DNA from: Glandiceps talaboti
Taxonomy: Eukaryota; Hemichordata; Enteropneusta; Spengelidae
Reading direction: 5' to 3'
Assembly (NCBI RefSeq): GCF_964340395.1
Contig: NC_135556.1
Span: 859,001-923,000 of the forward strand
Length of the DNA stretch: 64,000 nt
The position numbers and the translations under genes are program-made. This document shows, one piece after another, positions 1 through 11,471 of this stretch. The notes below the pieces were generated by a model that was not told the origin of the DNA, ran no database searches, and saw nothing but the letters and a program-made list of their open reading frames with translations. Each line of letters begins with the position of its first letter. Within the stretch, counting starts at the first letter, position 1.

Positions 1-1
1 T

Positions 2-229
2 ACACCTACTAATTACATCAATGGTAAAAGGTCTAATTATTTACAAATTTTAACACTACAGGACCGGGGTGAAATAGGAGAAGCTGTCACTTATTCATTT
101 CCTGCTAATGTTCCAGTACCCATTAAAAAAATGAATATAACTAGTCTTCGAATTTGAATAACTAATCAAAATAAAGAACTAATAGATTTTAATGGTTATC
201 CAATTTCGTTTCAACTCGAGCTTACATAA
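2..229 (+). pseudogene. Probable minor capsid (penton-like) protein, C-terminal end only
   Basis: The reading frame is open from the window edge except for one in-frame TGA at 155-157, and ends with TAA at 227-229. The last ~25 codons (pattern SLRI-stop-ITNQ, then IDFNGYPISFQLEL) resemble the beta-strand tail of the single jelly-roll minor capsid protein (PX) of Polintons. The TGA replaces what looks like an Arg CGA codon, a CpG-to-TpG change. The gene converges tail to tail with polymerase B, with a single base between the two stop codons. Only the tail is visible, so another Polinton virion protein is possible. Confidence 0.5.
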
Positions 230-230
230 A

Positions 231-3200
231 TCAACTTAAATTAACATGACCATATGCTAACGTGTTACGACGATCAAGAACATAACATTTATCATTGAAA
301 CAACTTAAAGAAGTTTTATTGATTTTGTAACTACCAATCGGATGATTTATCGATCGTATAGTATTCATGGAATGTTTCATTTGTAAATTTTCAAAAAGTA
401 CTGTCTTATATTCTTCATGAGTTATATTCTTTTTTATAACTAACTTTTTTATACCTTTTGCTTTACGTGCGGAAGCAGACTCTGTTATGTAAGAGTACAT
501 TTTACTTCGAAGCCCAATAAATTCAATCATTGATACACCCGCACATTCATCTTTGAATTTACCAATTACTTTCTTGTTATAATCAAAGAAACATGGGCTT
601 TTTGATGAATAGTCACTATTATCAAATAGGTCTTTATCTTTATAAGAGACATTGGTTTGAATTTCATACATTAATGAATTTGTGTCTGTGAATAATAATT
701 TAGCTCGTGATCCATATCTTTCTTTTATATAATTATAATGAAAATCGTACATTAAACTTTTAGACAAATCAAGAATACTCATCCCAACATATAAGGGTTG
801 ATTTAGGGTTAATCGTTCTTTTTTGTTTTCTCCTGCTACTAGACTTTCGGTTATATTTTTTTGCATGGCAAACGTTGGTTTAGATACTAATTTCTTGATT
901 TGTTTTTCTGTTATACATAATGTTATACTACGATGTTTACGTACAGTCATCACGGTACGTCCAAAGACAGAATTATTCATTAGTTTGAAGAAATCTTTTT
1001 CGAAGGCATTTCTTGCTTTCTTTCTTTTTTCCGTGTTAAATAAAATATATTGCGACATTCATTTCGATTGGTTAAACTCAATGGCTCTATGAATTTTAGT
1101 GACTTTTAAACCAAGTGATAAATATTGTTTTAAGTTTTGAAAATGAAGTATATAATTCTTTTTAGGTCTCAGAGTTGTAGTTAATTTCTCTATATTTCCA
1201 CATTTGATATTAAATAGATCATGTATCTTTTTATTATGCGGAGATAACATATCTTCAGTAATACATAATTTCTCAGGTGCTAAAGGATAATCATTATGAA
1301 GATTGTGCAACTCATTAGGATATTCAAGATCAACTTCAAGGATTAATCCATGTTCACTTTCGTTGGTGTATTTACTTAAATCAAGCGAATCTAAATCAAA
1401 CCATTTAAATCCATGTGTTGGTAAAGATTGAGTCATTGCCCAACCATATAAATTATTTGCATCTAAATACATGATGTACTTTTCTTCCTGAGTTGGATCA
1501 TAGTCTTTCATGTATGTTTGCCTTTACATGACCAGCGGATATATAAGAGATACCTCCACGTAGACCTTTTTCTATAAAGAGATGCATATCTATATCCGTT
1601 AATAATTCGAGTTTAATGGAAGTCATTTTTAGGCACGCATCCCAGGATAATCCAGGAGCACTGAAATAATGACAGGGATCAAGGTTATAGTATACATTAC
1701 ATGTCTTTCGGAAATTTTCAAATACATCAGTTAATAAAAATACATCGGTTTTAAGATATAGATCATGATAATCACCCATCGTTTGCATATGAAAATGCTT
1801 CCAAATATTTTGTGCATGTTCATAGTCTTCATCGGTTATACCAGCGTCATTTAAAATGGAATAGAATTTTTCCTTTAGTGGAAGATTAACATCAATGAAT
1901 TTTTCAATGGAATCCATATAGTCATAGGGATATACACCCTTCCTTGTTAATAGTTTTAAGCTATTTGGGAATTCCTGTTTTGTGTATTTGAAATCTCTTG
2001 TGTTACTTAATAGTTTTTCTAATGAAGCATTTAAGAAATTTAAGCTATCTATGAAAACTAAGTGGGTACCAACCATTATAGCCATGAACTTTTCCATAGA
2101 ATGTGGAATAATATTAATTTTTTCCTCAAACATTTCAAGAGTTTGAACAATGAAATGACTGTCATATCCTTTTAAATTGTGGAATACGACAGGTATTTTT
2201 TTCGTTACTTGAAATTCGATATTACATTTTACATGTGCTGAACCACGATATTTACCAGTAATGTGACAGTGATCACGAACTCGTATGTCATTTTCTTCAT
2301 ATAATTTTTCACAAATATGACATTGTGTTGCGTTTTGGAAACATGTTTCATCATTTTTACTCATACACAAAGGTTTGTTAAAATGTTGTTGTTTTATATC
2401 ATTACAATAGTCAACTTCTGATAACATCATTTCCATAAATATCCTGGATGCATTTGGTCCTCTATAAATAACACTTTCTTTACTGAATGTGTCATCATAA
2501 CAACAGACAAGTTTATAACCAAAACTACATACTTCATGTTTTTGATAATGGTGTGTGAATTAATATTGTGTTTTCATTAGGATGACAGGTATTCACTTTT
2601 TGAGTTATAGGTTCGAAATCTGCATAAATAACAAATGGTGCATTTAATTGTTTTGGGTAATTTTTAAATGATAGCACCATTATTCTCTTCAGTTGACATT
2701 CGTATAGCTTGTGTCCCATTTATTTCAAAACAAATAGGAATGTGTTGATTTAAAATCTCTGCAGTTGTAAAATGTTGTAAACAATATCTACAGAAATGCT
2801 TTCTTTCTTTATGATTGGTTATACCATGCATGAATCGATTAAAATTTTTGATCCAAACATAATGCCTTTTATCACCCCGAGTTATTAGTAGTAAGTCAAG
2901 ATGATCTTCACAAGTTTGTTTACTAACATAAATTGGATATGTTTTTTTATTTTTATAACCAAATGCAGAAATAGATATTTTATGTTGGTTTTCAATTTTC
3001 GGAATTTGTTTTATAGTAAATGGGAATGTTATTCCTTTATAATCTAAATGGTTAATATGTTGACTGTATCGAGTTGGTCTATTTTTATTAATTCTGACTG
3101 GAAATTTATATGCTAAATGACACCATCTAAAACATTCATCATCATTATTTTGTATATTAACGAGACCTTTCTTTGGATGTTGTAGTTCTTTTGGTAATTT

Positions 3201-3899
3201 GATATATGATTTACCTTGTAAAGGATTATATCTCGCAATATTTATATAAAAATTAAGAAGTGCTTGTATTTGCCAACCAGATCCTTCACATAGCCATTTG
3301 GCAATATGTTCAATTATTCTTTCAAAACTTGCATTCACTTGTTCTTCTATTTGGTCAGTATTTATTATTTGTAAAGGACTACTATTAAAATAACCATCAC
3401 TTGTTATTTCTTCCATGGCTTTACCACTTTTAACAAATTTTATCTTCAAGGTTAATATCGCTTTTATTCCATCTATATCTTGTAAAGTTTGTTTTAATAT
3501 TTTCTTTATTAACAATTTATTTTCAGTGAATTGTTTATGAGGTTCATTTTCAGTTATATCAATTTCATATGATTTCACATATCCTTTAAAAGCTCTTTCA
3601 AGTTCATGATATTTGGGTGGTATTATAACACCACCTACATGACTGTAACCTCTGTTAATAAGAGTTTGATATGTATCATTACCTATTTTAACCATACGTT
3701 TAGTGATAGGATTAATAATGTATTCTTCTGTTAATGGTCGAGGAAGATTATCAGGCACCAGCCAATCTAAAATATTCTCTTTCCTCGGAGGTGTTGTGTT
3801 AAGAATAGGTTGTAGATCACCATTCCGTATAAGCTTATTGTACACACGCCCACCAACTTTTATCATTTGGTTGGTGAGTGGATTCCGAATCTTATCCAT
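231..3899 (-). pseudogene. POLB: Protein-primed family B DNA polymerase (POLB), broken
   Basis: About 1,200 codons, the usual Polinton polymerase length. From the N-terminus (3,899 downward): a repeat of the type RNPLTNQMIKVGGRVY, then a Cys/His motif (HFCRYCLQHF), exonuclease motif I (VIYADFE), an HNH/endonuclease VII-like Cys/His patch (CHICEKLYEEND...DHCHITGKYRG), Exo II (HNLKGYDSHF), Exo III (YLKTDVFLLTDVF), polymerase motif A (YLDANNLYGWAM), motif B (KLMNNSVFGRT) and motif C (FTDTNSLMYEI). Breaks: frameshifts near 2,670, near 2,540 and at 1,498-1,511, and an in-frame TGA at 1,059-1,061 where the family has Trp. Motif C reads DTN instead of DTD (Asn codon at 678-680), so a catalytic metal ligand is gone. 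It would have copied the element from a protein primer. The start at 3,899 follows a TATATA box. Confidence 0.93.
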
Positions 3900-3953
3900 A
3901 TTATATAAATAAGATATATATTTTTATTCATATTTTTTATAATAATTATTTAT

Positions 3954-4319
3954 TCAATTGGTTTTTTGTAATTTACAACTTTTCTTTATATGTCTATACA
4001 ATGTAAAATAACTACTTAATTCTAAACCACATTCACTGAAATATCTTTTAGGTTCTTTAACGCAAGGTGTACCTCTGTTAAGATGTATTTTTAAATGACA
4101 CTCATATTTATATGCAAACCCGCATTTATCACATGTGAACTCAGTAAAAACACGATCACATATTGGACATGCATCAGGATATTCACATTTTTTATTCTCG
4201 CAAGAATGTTTTATGTTTTCATGTTCAATAAAATTATGCCTATGTTTAAAATGCTTGTTGCATTTTTCACATTTGAATTCAGGCGCTGACTTACCGCAAG
4301 TATCACAATTATATCTCAT
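3954..4319 (-). CDS. Small C2H2-type zinc-finger protein of the Polinton
   Basis: An intact 121-residue ORF built from Cys/His pairs: CDTCG, CEKCNKHFKHRHNFIEH, CPICDRVF, CDKCGFAYKYECHLKIH, then a degenerate finger (FSECGLELSSYFTLYRH) whose first Cys is missing. This is the spacing of C2H2 fingers. It sits just upstream of polymerase on the same strand (55 bp gap), behind its own TATA-like stretch (4,325-4,345). A DNA- or RNA-binding role is inferred only. It is one of the few ORFs here without a stop or frameshift, though it is short enough for that to be chance. Confidence 0.7.
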   Translation of the reverse strand: MRYNCDTCGKSAPEFKCEKCNKHFKHRHNFIEHENIKHSCENKKCEYPDACPICDRVFTEFTCDKCGFAYKYECHLKIHLNRGTPCVKEPKRYFSECGLELSSYFTLYRHIKKSCKLQKTN

Positions 4320-4427
4320 AGTATATATTTATAATAATATATTTTAAAATATTTATTTAAATGATTCTTTTAATTCACTATCAAAAATAACTTCTTATCT
4401 AAAATATTTTAGTATTTAATATACACA
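4320..4427. promoter_or_regulatory. Divergent AT-rich intergenic region between minus- and plus-strand Polinton genes
   Basis: 108 bp separating the two divergently read gene blocks. It contains TATA-like runs facing both ways: a TATATTTATAATAATATA stretch upstream of the zinc-finger gene and TTAATATACACAATG leading into the 169-residue ORF. This is the place for a shared early/late promoter; that role is inferred from layout and composition. Confidence 0.45.
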
Positions 4428-4937
4428 ATGAATAAATCATTAAACTTATCTCTCAATGATCTTAGGAATTTTAAATCTATGAAACCAATCACAGGTGTTA
4501 AATATGAAAATAATATGTTTAAACTAAAACCTATACTACCTCCAAAACCTATAATAACAGAAGAAATTGCAATAATTGAATTAGATCATAAAAAAATGAA
4601 TTTTCTCATAATAAACACGGATAAAGTAAAATTTGATAGTGATAGAAATGATTACTTTATTCACCCAGGAACTTATCACATTCAACATTTTATAGACTCC
4701 GGTGGTATTTTTAAGGATATTAACGAGAGATTAATAGTTAATTTTAATATAAAATTCGATGATAAAATTAAAATATCTCATTCAACATTCGTTTTAAACA
4801 AACAAATTATACCAGCATCTGTGTCTCGGTTATTTCATACTGCAAAAAGGGTTAAAGTCACTATTAGTTTTAATGTCTTTGATCGTCGTTATTCAAAAAT
4901 AACTTTTCATTCCAATTTGATTATCAAACCTTATTAA
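4428..4937 (+). CDS. Hypothetical Polinton protein, 169 residues
   Basis: Intact ORF; ATG follows an AT-rich box (TATACACAATG at about 4,420). Lys/Ile/Asn-rich; a proline-rich stretch (residues ~35-42, KPILPPKPII) leads into alternating hydrophobic and charged segments that look beta-rich, ending in IIKPY. No signal peptide or membrane segment. It is the first plus-strand gene after the divergent control region shared with the zinc-finger gene. The beta-rich look and virion-gene setting could suit a structural protein, but I do not recognise the family. Confidence 0.6.
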   Translation: MNKSLNLSLNDLRNFKSMKPITGVKYENNMFKLKPILPPKPIITEEIAIIELDHKKMNFLIINTDKVKFDSDRNDYFIHPGTYHIQHFIDSGGIFKDINERLIVNFNIKFDDKIKISHSTFVLNKQIIPASVSRLFHTAKRVKVTISFNVFDRRYSKITFHSNLIIKPY

Positions 4938-5018
4938 AAAATATATATATACATATATAAGTGATACGCTTAGAGATATCTCACTTACATAAAACCCGAA
5001 CCAAAAAACTTGAACAAA

Positions 5019-5469
5019 ATGATTGACCAAAATATTAAAACAATACAGGATTTGATTGATTATGTAGTGCATATAGACACTCCTACAAATTGTTAAGTCG
5101 TGTTAATAAAGCGATACTCATTACTAGTGGGATTGTTTCAGGAGCTGGTGCACTAGCTTCAGTTCCCGTAATACCAGTTTTTGTCAGTGCATTAGCTGCT
5201 ATTCCAATAGTCATTACAGTTGTCAACTAAAACCTAAAGCTAACAGACAAAGTATCATTTTGAAGTTACAATATCAACATTTCAAGGAATTATTAACGTG
5301 CACGCAGGCAAATGTATATTCTGAAACACCCCAAGAATTTATCCAAGAAGTATTCATGAAGTCTCTTGAAATGCAGAAAGCTGCCAATTACACTCCCCCT
5401 TGGGAGCGTTACTTGAAGTATTACAAACTGAATGGTTATTCAGATAAGGAATCAGAAATGGAAATATAG
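5019..5469 (+). pseudogene. Small Polinton membrane protein, frameshifted
   Basis: Three overlapping open pieces read in sequence: a 25-codon start at 5,019 (TAA at 5,094-5,096); a hydrophobic middle at about 5,090-5,231 (Gly/Ala/Val/Ile-rich with SGIVSGAGALASVPVIPVF and a second hydrophobic run), consistent with two membrane-spanning helices; and a polar C-terminal piece (about 5,232-5,469) with FKELLTCTQANVYSETPQEF and PPWERYLKYYKLNGY. Frameshifts lie near 5,090 and 5,230. The upstream motif ACATAAAACCCGAA at about 4,988 is nearly repeated upstream of the gene at 6,987. It precedes integrase by 44 bp. I recall similar ORFs in other Polintons but no established function. Confidence 0.6.
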
Positions 5470-5513
5470 TAAAATATAATATTTTACTTTATATAATTTA
5501 CCACCTTACTAAT

Positions 5514-6571
5514 ATGGATCAGTATCTGCGAGACTTGTATTACAATTCTGATTTAGCATACAGCGGCATCACAAAATTGTGGCATAAAATCATAAAAGAC
5601 AATAAAAAATAAAATATAAGGAATTGAAACAATCGTTGGAACAACAAGAAGTTTACACTATGCACAAACCAGCAATTAAGAAGTTCCCTTACCGCAAAGT
5701 AATTGTTTATGGAATTGATGATCAGTGGCAAGCTGACATTGTGGAGATGAATAATTACCGAGGGAACCAGTGGTATCGTTACATCCTGACTGTTATCGAT
5801 GTGTTATCGAAGTATGCCTGGGCGATACCGCTCAAATCAAAACGTGGTATTGAAATGGCTGACTCCTTTGAGTTAATTTTCAAAGACCGTTAATCGAATA
5901 AAATTCAATTTGACGAAGGTCAGGAATTCTACAATAAGCATGTTAAAGACCTTTTTGAAAACCATGAAATTGAGTGGTTTAGTACACGATCCGATAAATA
6001 AGCATCAGTTGTTGAGCGCTTCAACAGGACACTTAAATCACGTATGTATAAATATTTTACTGATAGACAGACTAGACAATGGATTGACGTACTAGATCGT
6101 TTAGTGGACGGTTATAACAATAATAGTTATCACAATTCAATCCACATGACTCTGAAGGAAGCATCATTATCAAAGAATGAAAACATCGTTTGGTACAATT
6201 TATACGGTGCTTATCTCACTGTTTACGGAACTCCTAAGTTTAATATTGGTGATACTGTGAGAATTTCCAAATACAAGAACGTGTTTGTCAAAGGATATCT
6301 ACCAAACTACACACGTGAACTTTTCAAAATCAAACAAATTATCTTTGGTCCTGTTATTGTTTACACTCTGGAGGACCTATCGGGTGAAGACATTGAAGGC
6401 ACGTTTTATGAGCAAGAATTATCACTTGATATGACCAAAGAATATAAAGTTGAAAAAATATTACGTAAGACAAAAATCAAAGGTCATGAATACGCATTGG
6501 TAAAATGGTTAGGATATGACAATAAATTCAATTCTTGGGAACCGATTGAAAATATTCAAAAAATAATATAA
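5514..6571 (+). pseudogene. INT: Retroviral-type integrase with C-terminal chromodomain, broken
   Basis: N-terminal piece from ATG 5,514 (YYNSDLAYSGITKLWHKII), then a frameshift near 5,610 and a long frame to 6,571. The rve core is clear: first Asp in WQADIVEM, second in FDEGQEFYN, catalytic Glu in SVVERFNRTLKSRMY (DDE arrangement). The C-terminus is a chromodomain (YKVEKILRKTK...YALVKWLGYDNKFNSWEPIENI) at the last ~50 residues, which in Polintons and chromoviruses is thought to guide integration to chromatin. Two in-frame TAA stops interrupt the core (5,891-5,893 and 5,999-6,001), each apparently from a Lys codon. The enzyme would have inserted the element and made its target duplication; this copy cannot. 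Confidence 0.92.
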
Positions 6572-6589
6572 TATAATTTATAGGATAAC

Positions 6590-6943
6590 ATGTTTGGAGA
6601 ACATAATATAACCAAATTTTTAAATAAGTACAAAGACGTCCTTGGTTTTAATGTAGAGCTGGAATGGGATAACTTCAGAAAGAAAAATATGCACATATTA
6701 ATTGTAAATACAGGGGTAAAATTGAAAGATACATCCCTTTATCAAATCATTTTATCCTTTTGTAAAGAAGTCGAAATTTTTTTTTTTAAACGTATTGAAT
6801 TCGTAGGTCTATTTCCAGACTCAGAGGACAATCAAGAGGCTAGATTTTTGAATGAATACTGGGTTCTTAAATTAATACAAGATACTAGGAACAGACGTAT
6901 ATTTCAAGATAGATATGGAAATTTAGTAGTATGTTTTATATAG
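6590..6943 (+). CDS. Hypothetical Polinton protein, 117 residues
   Basis: Intact ORF starting 18 bp after integrase, behind a TATAATTTATAGG stretch. Acidic/basic mixed protein with aromatic-rich segments (VEIFFFKRIEFVGLF) and no clear motif; composition matches the neighbouring Polinton ORFs (Lys, Ile, Asn, Phe rich). It may be truncated, since the last residues end abruptly in VVCFI. No function can be given. Confidence 0.45.
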   Translation: MFGEHNITKFLNKYKDVLGFNVELEWDNFRKKNMHILIVNTGVKLKDTSLYQIILSFCKEVEIFFFKRIEFVGLFPDSEDNQEARFLNEYWVLKLIQDTRNRRIFQDRYGNLVVCFI

Positions 6944-6986
6944 CAAAGCAAAAAAATATAGACTCTTTAATATAAAACCCGAAAAA

Positions 6987-8300
6987 ATGTTGACATTAGG
7001 ATTACCAGTGACAACGAAGACAAAGTAAAAAAAACAGCCTTCGACTCTTTCAGCTGTGTCAGAACAGGAGTCACCGCAGCAACCAGAACCGCCTGATTTT
7101 CCAAAACCATTTACAGTAAATAAAAATGCTAAATATGCACTACATCAACCATTTAATAACAGTTATCCATGGATTTACGAGACATACTAGTCAACATGGA
7201 TGTTTATGTAAGTGAAACTGATCGATTCAATATAAAGCTGAGAGATATATTCAAAAACTATATATTAATTCATAAAAATGCAGGCAGTGCCAACAAATGG
7301 TTGAAAGGTCCAAATATGAATTACTGGGACCAACAATTAAATTTTGTTGTTTGGTTAGCTACGACCGGATGCGGTGTTAGTATTCTCGATCATCTGTATA
7401 ATGAAAATATTCCTAAACAAATTCAATCATTTTTTAGATTCCACGTGTACTTTACGATAAGAAGAATATTGAATGAGCTTTCTTGCCTACTACCTGATGA
7501 TGTTGATACATTTAGTAAAGCCGATAATTTAATCGATGTACCTATCATAGAATATGTGATGAATTCGGACTAAATTATAATACAGATTTCAGATTCACGT
7601 ATGACAAAGCAGGAAACAATGGTATAGGTATCGGATATGAGTGGTGGGGAGGTAAAGCACATAATAAAGAAATCCAATATAAATTTCAAGGTACAATGGT
7701 TGAATTACCTGATGCTCTAGATGAGGCCCGCAGGAGTTATCATTGGCGTAAATTTCAAAATGCCGACTATAAACCATATAATTATTTTGCTTTAGAAAAC
7801 AGTACTGGTTTTACACAAGCAGGTTTAGGACGATTGAATCGATCAATCGAAGCTTATTTATATTGTATGTTAGGAAGTCAAGCAGACACAAAAAATGGTT
7901 GCATTAGAGGAATCAACGAGGACAATAGTATATACCCTGTTACCAAAATGTGATCAATGCAACAAGGGTAAAGTTAGCCATTTCTCCTTCTTTATGGTTA
8001 ATCCCGAGTAAAATGATTATAAATTTGAATACGAATGTAGCAGGTTATAACAATTTCTTACAACAGGCGACAGAAGATATGAAATTCGGTTATAACAACA
8101 TAAATAATGACGTGAAAAAAACAGCATTAAAGGAAATGGAAGGTCATGAGGATCCAGTACAACGACTCGACAGTCCAGTTGAAACCCCAGTTGAAGCAGT
8201 TGACAGCCCCCATGCAGTTGAAACGAGTATAATAACACCAGAGCATGACATTGTTCATGAATATTCAACGATTGGAATAATAGTCGGGGTAATATTTTAA
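6987..8300 (+). pseudogene. Conserved Polinton virion-cluster protein of unknown function, multiply frameshifted
   Basis: Pieces in three frames read in order: ATG 6,987 with an early TAA (7,026-7,028); a Pro/Gln-rich stretch ending at TAG near 7,189; a 134-codon piece (7,169-7,573) with NYWDQQLNFVVWLATTGCG and FFRFHVYFTIRRIL; a third piece (about 7,575-7,953) with GFTQAGLGRLNRSIEAYLYCMLGSQA; and a last piece (7,950-8,300) with TRVKLAISPSLWLIPSKMII, ending in a hydrophobic tail. These motifs match, from memory, a gene that recurs in Polintons beside the capsid genes. The order and continuity of motifs make one ancestral gene of about 430 codons likely. It sits between integrase and the capsid cluster, so a virion role is inferred. 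Confidence 0.65.
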
Positions 8301-8329
8301 GTTACATATTTATATAGGATTTATTTAAG

Positions 8330-9563
8330 ATGACTGAATTTGATCCTGTTGATATTGATTCTTTTAAGGAAGACGTAGATTATGAAGACCCTAATGAAGA
8401 TTATAAAATGTCAGATCTGATAGATTTGTCGGATTGGTTGGTTCCGTTGGAGTCAACAGAGCCAACGCAGCAAGAAACATCATTCATAAACCCGGCAGGA
8501 CCTACAGTCTCTGCAGTAGATAAACTTACTGAATTAAAAACTAAAGTATTGTTGGAAACTATTGACGCAGTTATCAAAAAAAGTGACGTGGGAGTTAATC
8601 AAAGTGAATTGGAAACAAATACATATGTAGGAAAGGATGGAGAGTTGTATGATAAAATAAAAAATCAACGAATTACAAGAAAAGGTAAACTTTTAGCTTA
8701 TAATACAATAAAAGGTAGAATTGGTACTGAAGCTGCTAATAGACTTTTTTTAGCCACTTCGTATCAATCGAAAAATGACGATAAACAAGAGCCATTAAAT
8801 GTGGATGAAGTTGAAGCTAGAGATCTCACGTACACCACCAATGATTGGTCATTTAAGAGACTTTCAGACCTATCTCAGAAGAGATACTGCAGGTAACAAA
8901 GATGAAATCGATAAGGTTGAAAACAAAATTGAAGAATGGAATGAACTCAATCCTGAATACACAGTCATGCGTAAAGAGCTTGATACGGCAGTCAAGAGTT
9001 TAGAAGAGTTGTATGATAGAAAAAAAGAATTGGAAAACAGACAAAAAATCGAAGAATTATCACAAGATGAAAAAAAGGAATTAGGCAGACTTCAGATTCA
9101 TATCCTAAAATATAATAAAGAATCTAATACTTTGCACAATAAGTTAGCTGAGACATCTGCTTTGAAAGAAGTACTCAAAGACCCAGAACTCAGTATTAAA
9201 GATAAGCTAACAATTCTTTTCAAACGCAATGGAATTACTATCGTTTCATTGGCAATGGCTTTCGGTTTAGTCATAACTGCTATAGCCATTGCAATAGGAG
9301 TACCCACCAAATCTAGTAGTACTAGTGGTAGCGGTAGCAGTGGTAGTGGTGGTCCAGTCAAAGCAGTTATTAAACGTGTTGCGGATGCACTGAAATGGCT
9401 CGGTAATAAAGCAGCGATGGCACTGCCGGGTATTATAGGTTCTACTGTATCGTTTGCTTTAAAAACAGTGGGGCAAGTGGTAGGATTTATAGGTGAGCAT
9501 GTCTGGTTGTTGGCAACTGCAATAGCAGTGTACCTTTATGAACGGAGTTTTAAACGGAAATAA
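8330..9563 (+). pseudogene. Coiled-coil and membrane protein of the Polinton, one frameshift
   Basis: The first frame (8,330-8,896) begins with an acidic segment (FDPVDIDSFKEDVDYEDPNEDY); the second (open to 9,563) carries a Lys/Glu-rich coiled coil (about 8,890-9,170), a membrane helix (SLAMAFGLVITAIAIAIGV), a Ser/Gly linker (9,310-9,350) and a second hydrophobic part with ALKWLGNKAAMALPGIIGS and HVWLLATAIAVYLYE. One frameshift near 8,880 joins them, giving about 410 codons. The LKWLGNKAA...LPGIIGS pattern recurs in Polinton proteins of unknown role. Being immediately upstream of the major capsid gene suggests an inner-virion or membrane-active protein; this is inference. Confidence 0.65.
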
Positions 9564-9616
9564 AAAAAAAAAATATTTTATTATTATAGTATATTATTAT
9601 AGTATAGTATAAGAAA

Positions 9617-10868
9617 ATGCCTTACAATAAAGAACTTCAAGGTGATTACTCAAAACTAAATGCTCTCGGTAGTAAAGGAGAGCGAACTCACCATGTTGTA
9701 ATGTATAATCCAAATCATGCAAAGCCTGGTGAAGTTTTATATATCCAAAATTAGAGGACACTGTTGTTCTTACAGATAAATTCAATCTTGTCTTTGATCT
9801 GAAACTAGAAGGTCATAATAAAAACTTCGTTGTTCAAAACCTGTCTGCCAATGTCATCAGTCGACTTGTTTTAAAATTCGAAGGGGAAATCTTAATAGAT
9901 TTAACAGGCTACAACTTAGTACAAACATATAAAGATCTGTATTCAGATAGAACAAATAAAACACTGTATGGAATTCAGTCAGAAAATCTTAGAAAATTGA
10001 GAAGTGATAATATTGATGGAGTTGGTGGCGGGGTTTACTTAGGAGAGGCTGCACTTCATAAGGCATACGGTAAAAAATATGCAATCGATCTTGCGAAATT
10101 ACATCCTATAACAAATGGTCACGGAGCTGTATATCCTTCGAGCTTAGGTAGTCATATCGAATGGGAGCTTACTCTTGCTCCTGTTAATCAAATCCTGGTG
10201 AGTGAAGACACAGATGGTTGGGATTATACTCTAGCAAATATTCAATTTGAATATGAGATGATAAGAGACCGAAAGTTAGCTATGGAAATTAAGGGTTACT
10301 ACAATAGTGGTAAAAGTTTTCTCTACGAACATATCCAACATTTCAGAACAATTAACTTCTCTGGTACAGATACAATTATTAACGAAAACATTAATATACC
10401 ACGTAGAAGCTTGAAAGGAATTTTCTTATTATTCAGCAAACCACAGCAACAAAAGGATTTAGACTCCGAACTATTCTTTAATCCTAGTATTAATTCTGTT
10501 GCAATAACGATAGAAGGCATCGCAAATAAAGTGTATGCACAGGGATTATCTCCTAGAAAATTTTGGGAAGAAGCCAGATGGCACCTGAGTTCTGCTGCTA
10601 CGCTGGTAAAGCAATTGATAAACTAGAGAAAGTAACTGAGGCCACCTTTTTGTTGGATAAATACTGTTTGTTTATTGATTTAAGAAGTTTTAAAGATAAT
10701 AGGTATCATGGTAGTGGTCTGAAAGTCATGAATACAAAAGATGGAGTTCAACTGGAAATTAAACGAGAGGCTACAAACCCGCAAGAAAAAATAACTGCAA
10801 ATATTTTCATCATAAGGGATGCCAAGCTTAATATTGAAGGATCTAAATTAAAATCTATTATATATTAA
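9617..10868 (+). pseudogene. MCP: Major capsid protein (double jelly-roll, PY), broken
   Basis: About 415 codons in three pieces: 9,617-9,754 (ends at TAG 9,752), about 9,752-10,626, and about 10,570-10,868. Family signatures in order: VVLTDKFNLVFDLKLEG, NVISRLVLKFEGE, SENLRKLRSDN, HGAVYPSSLGSHIEWELTL, FLYEHIQHFRTINFSGT, NINIPRRSLKGIFLLF, SVAITIEGIANKVYAQG, LLDKYCLFIDLRSFKDN and DGVQLEIKREA. These are the conserved blocks of the Polinton/adintovirus hexon-like capsid protein, which forms the icosahedral shell. Two small indels (near 9,751 and between 10,565 and 10,625) break it. It is followed 6 bp later by the packaging ATPase. Confidence 0.92.
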
Positions 10869-10874
10869 TATAAT

Positions 10875-11471
10875 ATGATCTGGCTTGAACCCCCTTTCAA
10901 TATGCTTATCAGTGCTCCGACATGTTTGGGTAAAACAGTTCGTTATGCAACTGTTACAAACGCATTACAAGAATGTCTTCGATTACATAATCACAATCTG
11001 CCCGATGTTCATAAACAATAAAGCTTACGATAAAAAAATTATTTACAAGACTCGGACATTATTATAATGATTCCCAACATAGAAAAAATAAATGAAAGTA
11101 TTCAACTCGCGTATGAATGTTATAAAAATACAAAAAGTCTAATCATACTAGATGACTGCGCTTTCACAAAGGATGTCAAATCTCGTGTCAATATTTTAAC
11201 AAAATTGGCATTTTCAGCTCGTCATGATAATATTAGCGAATGGGTACTTACGCAACAATTTACGAGTATCGCCAAAACATTTCGAGAAAATATTGGTATG
11301 CTTGTTCTCTATTACACACCGAGTAAAAATGATGTTAAAGAGATAATTGAAAACTACGGGATGAAATTAAATAAAAAAGAAATTAGTGAATTTATAAAAC
11401 AATTAAAATATACTCCTTACAGCAAATTAGTGTTTCGATTAAGACAACCTTATAGTAATGATCTGGTATAA
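10875..11471 (+). pseudogene. ATP: Genome-packaging ATPase (FtsK/HerA type), two frameshifts
   Basis: About 198 codons. Starts at 10,875; Walker A reads SAPTCLGKT, where the first Gly of GxxxxGKT is Ala (codon 10,914-10,916). A frameshift near 10,960 moves to the frame holding FDYIITICPMFINNKAYD, and a second near 11,067 returns to the first frame, with Walker B (SLIILDDCAF), the KLAFSARHDNISEWVLTQQFTSIAK block, FRENIGMLVLYYTPS and LVFRLRQPYSNDLV. These are the diagnostic blocks of the Polinton/NCLDV packaging ATPase, which drives DNA into the capsid. Adjacent to the capsid gene as in other Polintons. Confidence 0.9.

Noticed and set aside
823-1092. Plus-strand ORF opposite the polymerase
   Set aside because: A shadow of the POLB reading frame on the other strand.
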